From a virus: a stretch of 64,000 nt of DNA. The position numbers and the translations under genes are program-made. The stretch is from IMG/VR virus record IMGVR_UViG_3300042731_009106, positions 62,001 through 126,000 of that record; one strand, given 5' to 3'. A model generated the notes under the pieces. The model did no database searches. It worked only from the letters and a program-made list of their open reading frames with translations, and had not been told where the DNA came from. This document shows, one piece after another, positions 53,510-60,338 of the stretch. The first letter of the stretch is position 1; every line of letters starts with the position of its first letter.

Positions 53510-53518
53510 ATATTACAC
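53510..53518 (-). promoter_or_regulatory. Class 2 promoter element for glycan cluster C
   Basis: Minus-strand GTG-TAATAT, then 7 nt to the ATG ending at 53502. It lies only 8 bp from the divergent class 1 promoter at 53526. Confidence 0.62.
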
Positions 53519-53525
53519 TTAAGAG

Positions 53526-53553
53526 TTGACAATTCGATTTTTAATGCTATTAT
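53526..53553 (+). promoter_or_regulatory. Class 1 sigma70-type promoter
   Basis: TTGACA 53526-53531, 16-bp spacer, TATTAT 53548-53553. Six nt separate the box from the ATG at 53560, again predicting a leaderless mRNA. Confidence 0.72.
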
Positions 53554-53559
53554 GTATGC

Positions 53560-53808
53560 ATGAAAATTACCAAAGAACTAAAGCATGCTAGCTTCGATTA
53601 CGATGAGTCTTCAAAAACTTTTGGTATTACCACAGAAAATGGTAGAATTACTTTAAACAAAGTTTATGCTTTTGCTTTCATGAGATTTGTGGTTCGAATT
53701 GCCCAAAGAAATTGGTTCCGCAAAAAAAGTGTTGACGAAGTTGCCGAAGATGTGCTATACTCAGATCAAGATGAACCAGAAAACCCAAACCAACTACAAA
53801 TGTTCTAA
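53560..53808 (+). CDS. Hypothetical protein (82 aa)
   Basis: Unrecognised. Two strand-like segments, a helix with RFVVRIAQRNWFRKKS, and an acidic tail. First gene of an operon of small proteins that ends with the ECF sigma factor and an HNH gene. Leaderless start. Confidence 0.6.
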   Translation: MKITKELKHASFDYDESSKTFGITTENGRITLNKVYAFAFMRFVVRIAQRNWFRKKSVDEVAEDVLYSDQDEPENPNQLQMF

Positions 53809-53809
53809 T

Positions 53810-53977
53810 ATGAAATGTCAAATAATATACGCAACCGAATACGAAGAATTCTTTTATGAAGAAGACGATATGCCTGTGCCAGAAGGTCAACCTATTGGCG
53901 TTGAAGTTGACTTAGGTGACTCCGTAGAGTTATTGCTCCTAGAAGGTTTATATCATTTAATCAATGAAGAAGGTTAA
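53810..53977 (+). CDS. Hypothetical protein, paralogue of the 54217 gene (55 aa)
   Basis: The ATG at 53810 follows the previous stop by 1 nt; the longer upstream extension overlaps that gene and is not used. IIYATEYEEFFYEE...VPEGQPIGVEVD resembles IIYSEHGYDECFEY...VPEGEAVGYQAD in the 54217 gene, so the two are paralogues. Confidence 0.55.
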   Translation: MKCQIIYATEYEEFFYEEDDMPVPEGQPIGVEVDLGDSVELLLLEGLYHLINEEG

Positions 53978-54227
53978 TAAAGTTCCACTATTTGAGTATA
54001 GAATTAAATACAATGTAGGCATGAATCATTCGGCTCTTGATAGTTATCATTTTTATTTAGCTGAAAATGCCGATCAAGCTTTCGAATTCCATCTATCATC
54101 CATGAAACATAATCACGCATCAGCACAAAACTTGAGTATCGAAAAATGGAATCCTTATTCTGAGAAATGGGAAGATGAATCAGATCACATTAACATTAAA
54201 GAGGTAGATTTTTCACATGGAGATTAA
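53964..54227 (+). CDS. Hypothetical protein (87 aa)
   Basis: Unrecognised. The pattern FEYRIKYN...YHFYLAENADQAFEFHLSSM...EKWNPYSEKWED is a compact alpha/beta sequence as in small phage proteins. Overlaps neighbours by 14 and 11 nt. Confidence 0.55.
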   Translation: MKKVNKVPLFEYRIKYNVGMNHSALDSYHFYLAENADQAFEFHLSSMKHNHASAQNLSIEKWNPYSEKWEDESDHINIKEVDFSHGD

Positions 54228-54441
54228 CTCACATCAAATAATCTACTCAGAGCATGGTTACGATGAATGTTTTGAGTATATAGACGGCAGGGGCAGAGTC
54301 CCAGAAGGTGAAGCTGTTGGTTATCAAGCTGACACAAAAACTCTAATTTTATTTAAAGACATAAAGTATAGTGAATACGATCATGACTATTGGGACAATT
54401 ATGAACTTGAGCATGATGTTGATAGAATTGTAATTCCATGA
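54217..54441 (+). CDS. Hypothetical protein, paralogue of the 53810 gene (74 aa)
   Basis: Shares the I-I-Y-x-E...F-x-Y...V-P-E-G-x-x-x-G-x-x-x-D pattern with the 53810 product; the last 30 residues are acidic and aromatic (YSEYDHDYWDNYELEHD). Possible small DNA-mimic or inhibitor by composition only. Confidence 0.55.
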   Translation: MEINSHQIIYSEHGYDECFEYIDGRGRVPEGEAVGYQADTKTLILFKDIKYSEYDHDYWDNYELEHDVDRIVIP

Positions 54442-54716
54442 TTAGTATAAATCGAAATGACCCACCATTCTTTGATGAAGGCGAAGATGATTTAGTTCAA
54501 GACTTAGCCAAGAAATTAAAAAATGAAATTGATTTATTAGATTTGCTAAATTTAAATGGTGACCCAAGTCAAGTTATTATCAAGGAAGGAAACACTAAAG
54601 ATTTAATTGACATTGTATACAAAAAGTTATATGATGAAAAGAATCAAACTTTAAATATAATTGTAGGTAAAAATGACAACAATAGTTTAGGAATTATTTT
54701 AGATGTAATAGAATGA
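54438..54716 (+). CDS. Hypothetical acidic protein (92 aa)
   Basis: Unrecognised, acidic N-terminus then alternating helices and strands. ATGA overlaps on both sides couple it to the sigma factor gene. An anti-sigma or co-regulatory role is conceivable from position but nothing in the sequence shows it. Confidence 0.55.
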   Translation: MISINRNDPPFFDEGEDDLVQDLAKKLKNEIDLLDLLNLNGDPSQVIIKEGNTKDLIDIVYKKLYDEKNQTLNIIVGKNDNNSLGIILDVIE

Positions 54717-55252
54717 ATTCAAAGAATAAAATTAAATTTGATTTAGAAATCAAAAAAATACAACCATTTTTATATAGTTATATTTTTAGTTTATGTCCTC
54801 ACAAACAAGACGCTGAAGACATTCTTCAAAAGACTAATTTGATTTTATGCAAAAAACAAGAAGAGATAGATGATTTTAAAAGTTTTAAAGCTTGGGCATT
54901 TAAAATTGGTAAATTCCAAGTCATGGGACACAGAACACTTCGAGCTCGCAGTAAAATTTGCTTCAGTAACGAATTAACTGAACAATTGGCTGATGAAGGT
55001 GTAGACTGCCATGAGCTATCACTCAAAAAGCGAGCTCTCAATGAGTGCTACAAAAAATTACCCCCCCACATGTCCATTATAGCTGAACTTAGATACAAGA
55101 AAAATCTTTCGTTAAAAGAAATTTCTTTAGCTACTTCTAGACCCATCGGCTCAGTATCTGCAACAATGTTTAGAATAAGGGAATCCTTATCTAAATGCAT
55201 TCATCAAGAATACAAAAAAGTAAAAGAATCAGAATTTTTTAAAGTACTATGA
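54713..55252 (+). CDS. ECF sigma factor, Rhodopirellula/Verrucomicrobium-like
   Basis: 179 aa. Region 2: LYSYIFSLCPHKQDAEDILQKTNLILCKKQ...FKAWAFKIGKFQVMGHRTLRARSKICFSNELTEQLADE. Region 4: LPPHMSIIAELRYKKNLSLKEISLATSRPIGSVSATMFRIRESLSKCI. The pattern DAEDILQ-x-TN ... F-x-AWA-x-x-I-x-F-x-V ... FS-x-EL is characteristic of the PVC-type sigma-70 subfamily (TIGR02989). It may redirect host polymerase to phage promoters and points to the host group. Coupled to neighbours by 4-nt overlaps. Confidence 0.85.
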   Translation: MNSKNKIKFDLEIKKIQPFLYSYIFSLCPHKQDAEDILQKTNLILCKKQEEIDDFKSFKAWAFKIGKFQVMGHRTLRARSKICFSNELTEQLADEGVDCHELSLKKRALNECYKKLPPHMSIIAELRYKKNLSLKEISLATSRPIGSVSATMFRIRESLSKCIHQEYKKVKESEFFKVL

Positions 55253-55443
55253 TATTAATAGAAGACGCAAACGAAGAAAAATATCACATCAACCCCAAGC
55301 AAGTGATATATGTAAAAGAACGCCAACACATGGGAAAAATTATGTGGAAGATAATGATGGCTAATGGAGAAGCCTTAATGACTGAAAATGAGCAAGGAGC
55401 AAAGTGCATTATAGCTTCAATCAAAAGCAAAAAGAATGCCTAG
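55249..55443 (+). CDS. Hypothetical protein (64 aa)
   Basis: Unrecognised, beta-rich with Lys/Met-rich middle (KERQHMGKIMWKIMMANGEAL). Overlaps the sigma gene by 4 nt and the HNH gene by 8 nt. Confidence 0.55.
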   Translation: MILIEDANEEKYHINPKQVIYVKERQHMGKIMWKIMMANGEALMTENEQGAKCIIASIKSKKNA

Positions 55444-56014
55444 AAAATTAAATAACAGAAGGGTCAAAGAAGACATTCTTCGATTACATTCAGAAGGTAA
55501 AACTTATTCTCAAATACAAAAAGAATTAAAATGTTCTAAGTCGGTTATCAGCTATCACTGCGGTAGTGGTACAGAAAAGGCTAGAGTAAAAGCTTCCGTT
55601 AAAAATCGTCCAGCAATCTGCAAAAAGGTTTCTGGGTTTAAAACTAGATGCTCTAGAGCTAACTATAAACTTTTTCAAGCAAAGTTGAAAACTTTTAAAA
55701 GAAAAAATTCTTCAAGTGGAAATCACACAAATACTATAGTCAACAGCATAAGCAAGAACTATACATGCAAGGATGTGATTGATAAATTTGGAGATAAACC
55801 TACATGCTACCTAACAGGAAAGCCAATCGACTTAAATGATTCATCTTCTTATAATTTAGACCATATTGTACCCACCTCAAAAGGGGGCACAAATGATCTA
55901 AGTAACTTGCAAATTTGCTTAACTGAAGCGAATACCGCCAAAGGCAATCTTTTACTTCCTGAGCTTTTAAATTTATGCAAGGCTATATTGAAACATCATA
56001 ATGTTTCTATTTAG
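55436..56014 (+). CDS. HTH-HNH endonuclease
   Basis: 192 aa. N-terminal HTH at about 12-38 (ILRLHSEGKTYSQIQKELKCSKSVISYH). The HNH core is at about 118-165: CYLTGKPIDLND...YNLDHIVPTSKGGTNDLSNLQICLTEANTAKG, with the His, Asn and His-type residues. A homing-type nuclease or a phage packaging-related nickase is possible. Its last seven codons (K-H-H-N-V-S-I) lie in a 22-nt repeat shared with the epimerase gene at 61277. Confidence 0.8.
   Translation: MPRKLNNRRVKEDILRLHSEGKTYSQIQKELKCSKSVISYHCGSGTEKARVKASVKNRPAICKKVSGFKTRCSRANYKLFQAKLKTFKRKNSSSGNHTNTIVNSISKNYTCKDVIDKFGDKPTCYLTGKPIDLNDSSSYNLDHIVPTSKGGTNDLSNLQICLTEANTAKGNLLLPELLNLCKAILKHHNVSI
55989..56010 (+). repeat. 22-nt repeat with perfect inner palindrome, copy 1
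   Basis: Exact match to 61277-61298. The centre GAAACATCATAATGTTTC is an inverted repeat (GAAACAT/ATGTTTC). It spans the end of the HNH coding frame and is followed by a T-rich run, so it may act as a bidirectional terminator here. Confidence 0.85.
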
Positions 56015-56186
56015 ATTTTATTTTTTTTAATATTTTTCTTTTTTCTTGATCACTCATTTTTAAGTATTGGGACAAAGCTATACTTCTTATTAGGAAGTAG
56101 CGCTTCGTTGGGTTCCCATTAACTTCATATCCAACTAATGTATTAGTTAGTTGTGACGATAAGTATTGAATTATTTGATCTTTCAT
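56007..56186 (-). CDS. Hypothetical small protein (59 aa)
   Basis: Minus-strand frame, ATG ending at 56186, TAG at 56007-56009. Product begins MKDQIIQYLSSQL and ends in a Lys-rich helix. A TATAAT box lies 3 nt before the start. It fills the gap between the HNH gene and the tRNA, ending in an 8-nt convergent overlap with HNH. No family recognised. Confidence 0.5.
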   Translation of the reverse strand: MKDQIIQYLSSQLTNTLVGYEVNGNPTKRYFLIRSIALSQYLKMSDQEKRKILKKIKSK

Positions 56187-56208
56187 TGTATTATAAATTG
56201 ATTAATTT

Positions 56209-56284
56209 GCCACCTTAGCACAGTTGGTAGTGCGACGCACTTGTAATGCGTAGGTCGTCAGTTCGATCCTGACAGGTGGCTCCA
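56209..56284 (+). tRNA. tRNA-Thr (UGU), CCA encoded
   Basis: Acceptor GCCACCT pairs with AGGTGGC; anticodon stem ACGCA/TGCGT with loop CTTGTAA (anticodon TGT); T stem GTCAG/CTGAC with loop TTCGATC; discriminator T and encoded CCA. UGU reads ACA/ACG codons, which suit an A+T-rich phage. Confidence 0.95.
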
Positions 56285-56290
56285 TCTATT

Positions 56291-56722
56291 ATGCATAAAC
56301 ATCACATTATACCAAAACACATGGGCGGATCAGATGATCCCGACAACTTGACATATCTTTCTGTCAAAGAGCATGCTATCGCTCATGCAGAACTCTATAA
56401 AAAATATGGAAAACATGAAGATTATGTAGCTTTCAAAGCCCTTAAAAAACACATAGACAAAGAAGATTTATATAAAGAAACTTCAGCTATGGGTGGATTA
56501 AATAATACTGGAAAACCTAAATCTATTGATCATAGAAATAATATTGCAAAAGCTAACAAAGATAATCCCAAATTAAAAATACCACTAACAGAAGATCGTA
56601 AAAATAAAATTTCAAAATCAATGAAAGGTAACAGCAACTCATCCAATCATTCTTCTCCTGAATATAAGAAAAAACAAAGTGAGGCAATGAAAAAAGCTTG
56701 GGCAAAACGAAAGCTTAAATGA
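56291..56722 (+). CDS. HNH homing endonuclease adjacent to tRNA
   Basis: 143 aa. The ATG at 56291 is chosen; the frame is open into the tRNA but that cannot be coding. MHKHHIIPKHMGGSDDPDNLTYLSVKEHAIAHAELYKKYG is the HNH core. Later LNNTGKPKSIDHRNNIAKANK and SPEYKKKQSEAMKKAW are NUMOD3-like DNA-binding repeats. It begins 6 nt after the tRNA CCA, a typical place for a tRNA-linked homing gene. The last 8 nt overlap the convergent lipoprotein gene. Confidence 0.85.
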   Translation: MHKHHIIPKHMGGSDDPDNLTYLSVKEHAIAHAELYKKYGKHEDYVAFKALKKHIDKEDLYKETSAMGGLNNTGKPKSIDHRNNIAKANKDNPKLKIPLTEDRKNKISKSMKGNSNSSNHSSPEYKKKQSEAMKKAWAKRKLK

Positions 56723-57332
56723 TAATAGTCGTTATATACTCTTGATTAGGATATTCGTCAAGAGCTATATATTCTCCAGTTTGTGGCTCAAATATATACC
56801 AATCTTTGTTAGTAAAAACAATATTCAACATATGCAAAGCTCCCGATGGCACACCTCCAAATGGATTAATTTGTTTGACAATAACTAAACCTACTGCCGG
56901 CTCATGCCCTACTCCACTCTTATAGCTTGCTACGCTAAATAATGATTTGTAAAGCATTGCAAAGTTATCACAATCCAAAGTTTCATTTTGGTTAATGGGC
57001 ATAATGCCGTTATTGAATTGAAGTTTGTCAAACCAATTATTAAACTTAAGAAAAAAGAAATAATCCACATTTCTATACTTAGAGTCTAGTAATAAAAACC
57101 TTAAATCTTTTGATGTGCTAATTTTTTTTGAATTGTGTCCGATTTGATGATTAAATCTTAAACCTAAATCCTGAGGAGTCCACAGTGAATATTTTTGCTC
57201 GTCTCCCGTTATTAAAGGTATGCTTTTTATATCTTCCAACTTTGTATCTAAACAGGCTGTAGTTAAAAATAAGCCAACGAGAAGGGCAGGCACCCCCAAA
57301 AGGGATGTCCACACACATTTTCTGAACTTCAT
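56715..57332 (-). CDS. Transglutaminase-like lipoprotein
   Basis: 205 aa. N-terminal signal with basic residues, a hydrophobic core and lipobox LTTAC (Cys at about 27). The C-terminal half carries LDCDNFAMLYKSL, with the probable nucleophile Cys, then GALHMLNIVFTNKDWYIFEPQTGEYI, giving the His and acidic residue of a papain/transglutaminase-like triad. It should be lipidated and exported to the periplasm or outer membrane. A phage-encoded surface protease/crosslinker is plausible. It starts directly after the 57333 gene stop. Confidence 0.72.
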   Translation of the reverse strand: MKFRKCVWTSLLGVPALLVGLFLTTACLDTKLEDIKSIPLITGDEQKYSLWTPQDLGLRFNHQIGHNSKKISTSKDLRFLLLDSKYRNVDYFFFLKFNNWFDKLQFNNGIMPINQNETLDCDNFAMLYKSLFSVASYKSGVGHEPAVGLVIVKQINPFGGVPSGALHMLNIVFTNKDWYIFEPQTGEYIALDEYPNQEYITTIII

Positions 57333-57665
57333 TTAGTCCCAGTTGCCTTTAGCAACATTTCTGCCGTCTAAATTGCTCCAATCAACCGCAAATGGATCCT
57401 CATCCTCAATTTGCTCAATTTGCTCGCTTTTTACCGCTTGCATTTGGTTATCGTATAATTTACTATGCATTCTTTGTCCCATCCATAAAGATTCGAGTAA
57501 TAACGCTCTCACGGCTTCAAGATTGTAACTCTCTTCTTTACTGCAACGATATGCTAGTTTTAAAACATTGCATAAGGTTCTCTTCTCATCAAATGGAGCT
57601 TTCATTTCTTGCTTCATTTGTTCAGCGATGTCCTTTGTAAAAGGTTTTGGTTTATATTCGCTCAT
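57333..57665 (-). CDS. Hypothetical protein (110 aa)
   Basis: Unrecognised, mainly helical with an acidic Gln/Glu-rich segment near the C-terminus. Own class 2 element 5 nt upstream; co-transcribed with the lipoprotein gene. Confidence 0.55.
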   Translation of the reverse strand: MSEYKPKPFTKDIAEQMKQEMKAPFDEKRTLCNVLKLAYRCSKEESYNLEAVRALLLESLWMGQRMHSKLYDNQMQAVKSEQIEQIEDEDPFAVDWSNLDGRNVAKGNWD

Positions 57666-57670
57666 ATAGA

Positions 57671-57679
57671 TGTATACAC
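57671..57679 (-). promoter_or_regulatory. Class 2 promoter element (minus)
   Basis: Minus-strand GTG-TATACA, 5 nt before the ATG ending at 57665. It begins directly after the stop of the upstream WcbI-like gene. Confidence 0.58.
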
Positions 57680-58240
57680 TTAACCAAAAGGATATCCTTC
57701 TTCTAAATATTGATTGTATTGCTCTTCGGAATAATAATTCCAGCCTGTTTTAGCGCAAATTTCACGAACAAGTTCTAGAAAATAGTAAACTTTTGGATGG
57801 TTTATTTGTTGCATTGTAATTTTAGAACCATGTTTTTGGATAATTTTATGAGCGGGAATATCTATATTGTATTTTTCTGCCCTTTCTATCATTCCATTTA
57901 GGTGTTTTTGCTCTGGGTCATCAGGGTTATAAAACATAGAGCTAATTGATATTAATTTTGCATTTTTTGCATGTATTTTTATTTTTTCTAAGTTATAATT
58001 CTCAGAAGATTCGGATTGAAGATGTTGAAAAATGAGATGATCCGAAGATTGTAATCTGTTAGTGGCTTCTTGTATATCAGTAATTACATTAATTGGTTTA
58101 CCTTCAAACATTGAGTCTGGACCCCAATTTGACACGAACGATTCTATGGATATCCACTTTACATCAAAGTTTTGATCTAGTTGCTCAATATACCAACTTA
58201 AAGCTTTTGTTTGGCAATTGCCTAATAGAGTAATTCTCAT
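57680..58240 (-). CDS. WcbI-like polysaccharide biosynthesis protein
   Basis: 186 aa. MRITLLGNCQTKALSWYIEQL matches the N-terminal G-N-C-Q motif of WcbI proteins (PF18588), which bind CoA and act in capsule synthesis, probably as acyltransferases or sulfotransferase-like modifying enzymes. DHLIFQHLQSE and ISISSMFYNPDDP follow the family pattern. A paralogue lies at 63510. Own class 2 promoter. Confidence 0.75.
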   Translation of the reverse strand: MRITLLGNCQTKALSWYIEQLDQNFDVKWISIESFVSNWGPDSMFEGKPINVITDIQEATNRLQSSDHLIFQHLQSESSENYNLEKIKIHAKNAKLISISSMFYNPDDPEQKHLNGMIERAEKYNIDIPAHKIIQKHGSKITMQQINHPKVYYFLELVREICAKTGWNYYSEEQYNQYLEEGYPFG

Positions 58241-58245
58241 ATTAA

Positions 58246-58254
58246 TATATACAC
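58246..58254 (-). promoter_or_regulatory. Class 2 promoter element (minus)
   Basis: Minus-strand GTG-TATATA, 5 nt before the ATG ending at 58240. Only 6 bp separate it from the divergent class 1 promoter. Confidence 0.6.
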
Positions 58255-58260
58255 TTTGTC

Positions 58261-58289
58261 TTGACTTTTGTTTGTATTTATGAGATTAT
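58261..58289 (+). promoter_or_regulatory. Class 1 sigma70-type promoter
   Basis: TTGACT 58261-58266, 17-bp spacer, GATTAT 58284-58289, then 6 nt to ATG at 58296: leaderless geometry. Confidence 0.65.
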
Positions 58290-58295
58290 ATAATC

Positions 58296-58469
58296 ATGAA
58301 CACTAGTTTTATTACTTTAACAGATCTTTGGCATAATGGAAAATATGTCGAAGTTGGAGATATTATTAGAGCTGAACAATGGAACGCTGGTAAAGTTGCA
58401 GAATTCTGCTTATACTTTGTGAAATATGTAGGCTTAAAAGAATTTGAGGTTTTATATAAGTTTTTATGA
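58296..58469 (+). CDS. Hypothetical small protein (57 aa)
   Basis: ATG at 58296, TGA at 58467-58469. The sequence (MNTSFITLTDLWHNGKYVEVGD...) reads as a beta-hairpin plus an amphipathic helix. It follows a good promoter and overlaps the next gene by 4 nt, so it is well supported despite its size. Function unknown. Confidence 0.65.
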   Translation: MNTSFITLTDLWHNGKYVEVGDIIRAEQWNAGKVAEFCLYFVKYVGLKEFEVLYKFL

Positions 58470-58837
58470 ATGATCAATATTTACTCGATTGGGAAACTTT
58501 TGAATTTTATACTCAAGAACTCCATAAGCAAGAGGAGTATAACATAAATCTCATGCGAACAATTCAAACTTTTATAGAAAATAATCCTTCTCCTAAGCGC
58601 TACCAACGAAAACGCTTATTATCTAGAGCTGATCAATGCTATACAACATTAAGTCATTTATATAAAAAGCAAATTGACTCGGTTGATTCATTAATTGAGC
58701 ATCATAAAGATGACTCTACTGTTCCTGATGAATTTAAAATTGAGCCACATACTTTGTATGCTTTACGCAATTTAACATTTACTCTCATTGAGCAAATCAA
58801 AAAAGAAAACAAACAAATCAAAAAACTACTATCTTAA
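58466..58837 (+). CDS. Hypothetical helical protein (123 aa)
   Basis: Unrecognised, almost entirely alpha-helical with long amphipathic stretches. Coupled to both neighbours (4-nt overlap, 2-nt gap). Confidence 0.6.
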   Translation: MNDQYLLDWETFEFYTQELHKQEEYNINLMRTIQTFIENNPSPKRYQRKRLLSRADQCYTTLSHLYKKQIDSVDSLIEHHKDDSTVPDEFKIEPHTLYALRNLTFTLIEQIKKENKQIKKLLS

Positions 58838-58839
58838 TT

Positions 58840-59091
58840 ATGCCATATATACCATCATCAGAAAAAAACAAAGTTGATCAAGATAATTTAATTCAAAATG
58901 CAGGTCAATTTAATTATGCATTAAATCAAGTTATCTCGATTTACATTGAACAAAATGAATTGAATTATCAAACTTGCAACGATATCATAGGAGCAATGGA
59001 ATGCGCCAAAATGGAATTATATCGTAGATTGGTTGCTCCTTATGAAGATAAAAAAATATTACAAAACGGAGACGTAAAGCCTTACAAATAA
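58840..59091 (+). CDS. DUF6899-like conserved protein (83 aa)
   Basis: MPYIPSSEK...NAGQFNYALNQVI...LNYQTCNDIIGAMECAKMELYRRLVAPYEDKKILQNGDVKPYK matches the widely distributed phage DUF6899 pattern (NY, EYYRR, PYEDxKxxxNGDV). Function unknown; conserved in many unrelated phages. Followed by a terminator hairpin. Confidence 0.75.
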   Translation: MPYIPSSEKNKVDQDNLIQNAGQFNYALNQVISIYIEQNELNYQTCNDIIGAMECAKMELYRRLVAPYEDKKILQNGDVKPYK

Positions 59092-59114
59092 AAAAGCCCC
59101 CAATTTCGAGGGCT
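59089..59114 (-). terminator. Intrinsic terminator at a convergent junction
   Basis: Read on the minus strand: AGCCCTC, loop GAAATT, GGGGGCT, then TTTTTT. 7-bp stem (one G-T pair). It ends the minus-strand 59140 gene; the plus side has only a weak T run. Confidence 0.75.
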
Positions 59115-59139
59115 AGTTTATTTTAGCAAGGTATGGTTA

Positions 59140-59511
59140 CTAGCAATTCATTGTAACTTCGCCATTATCGTCATCCCAACTTCCATTAAGAAACTTTTCA
59201 GCAGTTTTGTATTCATCTGAATCTGAGTTTAAGCTATCTTTGTAATCTTGTATTTGACCTCTAATCCCGGCAGAATAAGGAGTTGGGCCTAAGTTATCAA
59301 AACAAGACCCTTTATCTAACTTTTCTACAGGAACAATTAGCGGGCAATTTGGGTCATTTAAAAAGTTTTCTAAATGTCTATGAAATGCATTAGCTGCATT
59401 AAAACCTTCAGCTTCTAAAGCTGCTCTGGTTGCACTACTAATTTGAGGCGGACATGAGGCAAAATCGTCCTTATACCTTTCACGTTGAGCATTGTTTTGT
59501 ATCGTTGTCAT
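59140..59511 (-). CDS. Hypothetical protein (123 aa)
   Basis: Unrecognised. Several Asp/Asn/Ser-rich turns and Cys residues. Single-gene minus-strand unit with its own class 2 promoter and terminator. A virion role is possible from late-class expression only. Confidence 0.6.
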   Translation of the reverse strand: MTTIQNNAQRERYKDDFASCPPQISSATRAALEAEGFNAANAFHRHLENFLNDPNCPLIVPVEKLDKGSCFDNLGPTPYSAGIRGQIQDYKDSLNSDSDEYKTAEKFLNGSWDDDNGEVTMNC

Positions 59512-59516
59512 ATTTA

Positions 59517-59525
59517 TTTATACAC
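59517..59525 (-). promoter_or_regulatory. Class 2 promoter element (minus)
   Basis: Minus-strand GTG-TATAAA, 5 nt before the ATG ending at 59511. It faces the plus element at 59540. Confidence 0.58.
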
Positions 59526-59539
59526 AAGTTTATTATATT

Positions 59540-59548
59540 GTGTAATTC
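59540..59548 (+). promoter_or_regulatory. Class 2 promoter element
   Basis: GTG-TAATTC, 6 nt before the ATG at 59555. Divergent with 59517-59525. Confidence 0.55.
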
Positions 59549-59554
59549 ATCTTC

Positions 59555-59749
59555 ATGAATGAAAAACAATTACAACTTGCATTAATTAAAAAAGATAGGC
59601 AAATTTCCGACTTATATGCATTAATTGACACCCTGCAAACCAACTTGAGAACGGCTACCAGCTATTTGTCTGAAAAAGATAAATCTGAAGTAGTTAATGT
59701 TCAAAGTTATAAATGGTGCATGAATTGGCGTCAAGGTGACGAAATTTAG
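59555..59749 (+). CDS. Hypothetical coiled-coil protein (64 aa)
   Basis: Short helical, heptad-like N-terminal part followed by KWCMNWRQGDE. Unrecognised. Followed by the promoter of the sulfotransferase gene. Confidence 0.55.
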   Translation: MNEKQLQLALIKKDRQISDLYALIDTLQTNLRTATSYLSEKDKSEVVNVQSYKWCMNWRQGDEI

Positions 59750-59751
59750 TC

Positions 59752-59780
59752 TTGAATAATTCATTTTTTTAAGTTATAAT
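59752..59780 (+). promoter_or_regulatory. Class 1 sigma70-type promoter for glycan cluster D
   Basis: TTGAAT 59752-59757, 17-bp spacer, TATAAT 59775-59780. The predicted start at 59787 is 1 nt before the ATG at 59788. Confidence 0.7.
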
Positions 59781-59787
59781 ATAGGTT

Positions 59788-60333
59788 ATGTACAATTACC
59801 TAATTGACCATAATAAAGAGTTCATTTATTACGTCACCCCAAAATGCGCTTCAAGGACATTTTTTGACATCCTTAATTTTAAAGGTGGTGAAGAAAGACC
59901 TCTTAGCCTCAAACATGAAGAGTATTTTTCTTGGACTTTTGTGCGCAATCCTTATGCTAGAGTTGTATCTGCATATCAAAATAAAGTTGTCGATAAATTT
60001 CAAAGTGGTTTAGATGAATTTAGGCACTTAACTTCTTTTGAAGATTTTGTTCAAGCGATAAGTAAAATTGATATAAATAAAGCTGATCGACACATTCGAC
60101 CAATGAACACTTTTTTTCCAGAGTCCATTAGTTATGTAGGTAAACTAGAAAACTTAAATTCTGACTTTGATTTTATTTGTGATAAAATTAATCTACCAAA
60201 AGTAAACTTACCTCATTTAAATAAAAGTTTAAGCAAAGACTACACAGAGTATTACAATACAGAAACTCAATCAATAGTCAACAAAATATATAGCAAAGAT
60301 TTAGATATTTTTAAATATTCTTACGGAGATTAG
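59788..60333 (+). CDS. Sulfotransferase (Sulfotransfer_2-like)
   Basis: 181 aa. FIYYVTPKCASRTFFDIL (about 12-29) is a variant PAPS loop with Pro-Lys-Cys-Ala-Ser-Arg-Thr. FSWTFVRNPYARVVSAYQNKV at about 49-69 is the 3'-phosphate motif. HLNKS and the C-terminal IFKYSYG resemble the cluster C enzymes. First gene of cluster D. Confidence 0.85.
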   Translation: MYNYLIDHNKEFIYYVTPKCASRTFFDILNFKGGEERPLSLKHEEYFSWTFVRNPYARVVSAYQNKVVDKFQSGLDEFRHLTSFEDFVQAISKIDINKADRHIRPMNTFFPESISYVGKLENLNSDFDFICDKINLPKVNLPHLNKSLSKDYTEYYNTETQSIVNKIYSKDLDIFKYSYGD

Positions 60334-60338
60334 ATTTT

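Noticed and set aside
56276-56290. GTG within the tRNA as start of the HNH gene
   Set aside because: It lies in the tRNA acceptor stem; the ATG at 56291 begins exactly at the HNH motif.
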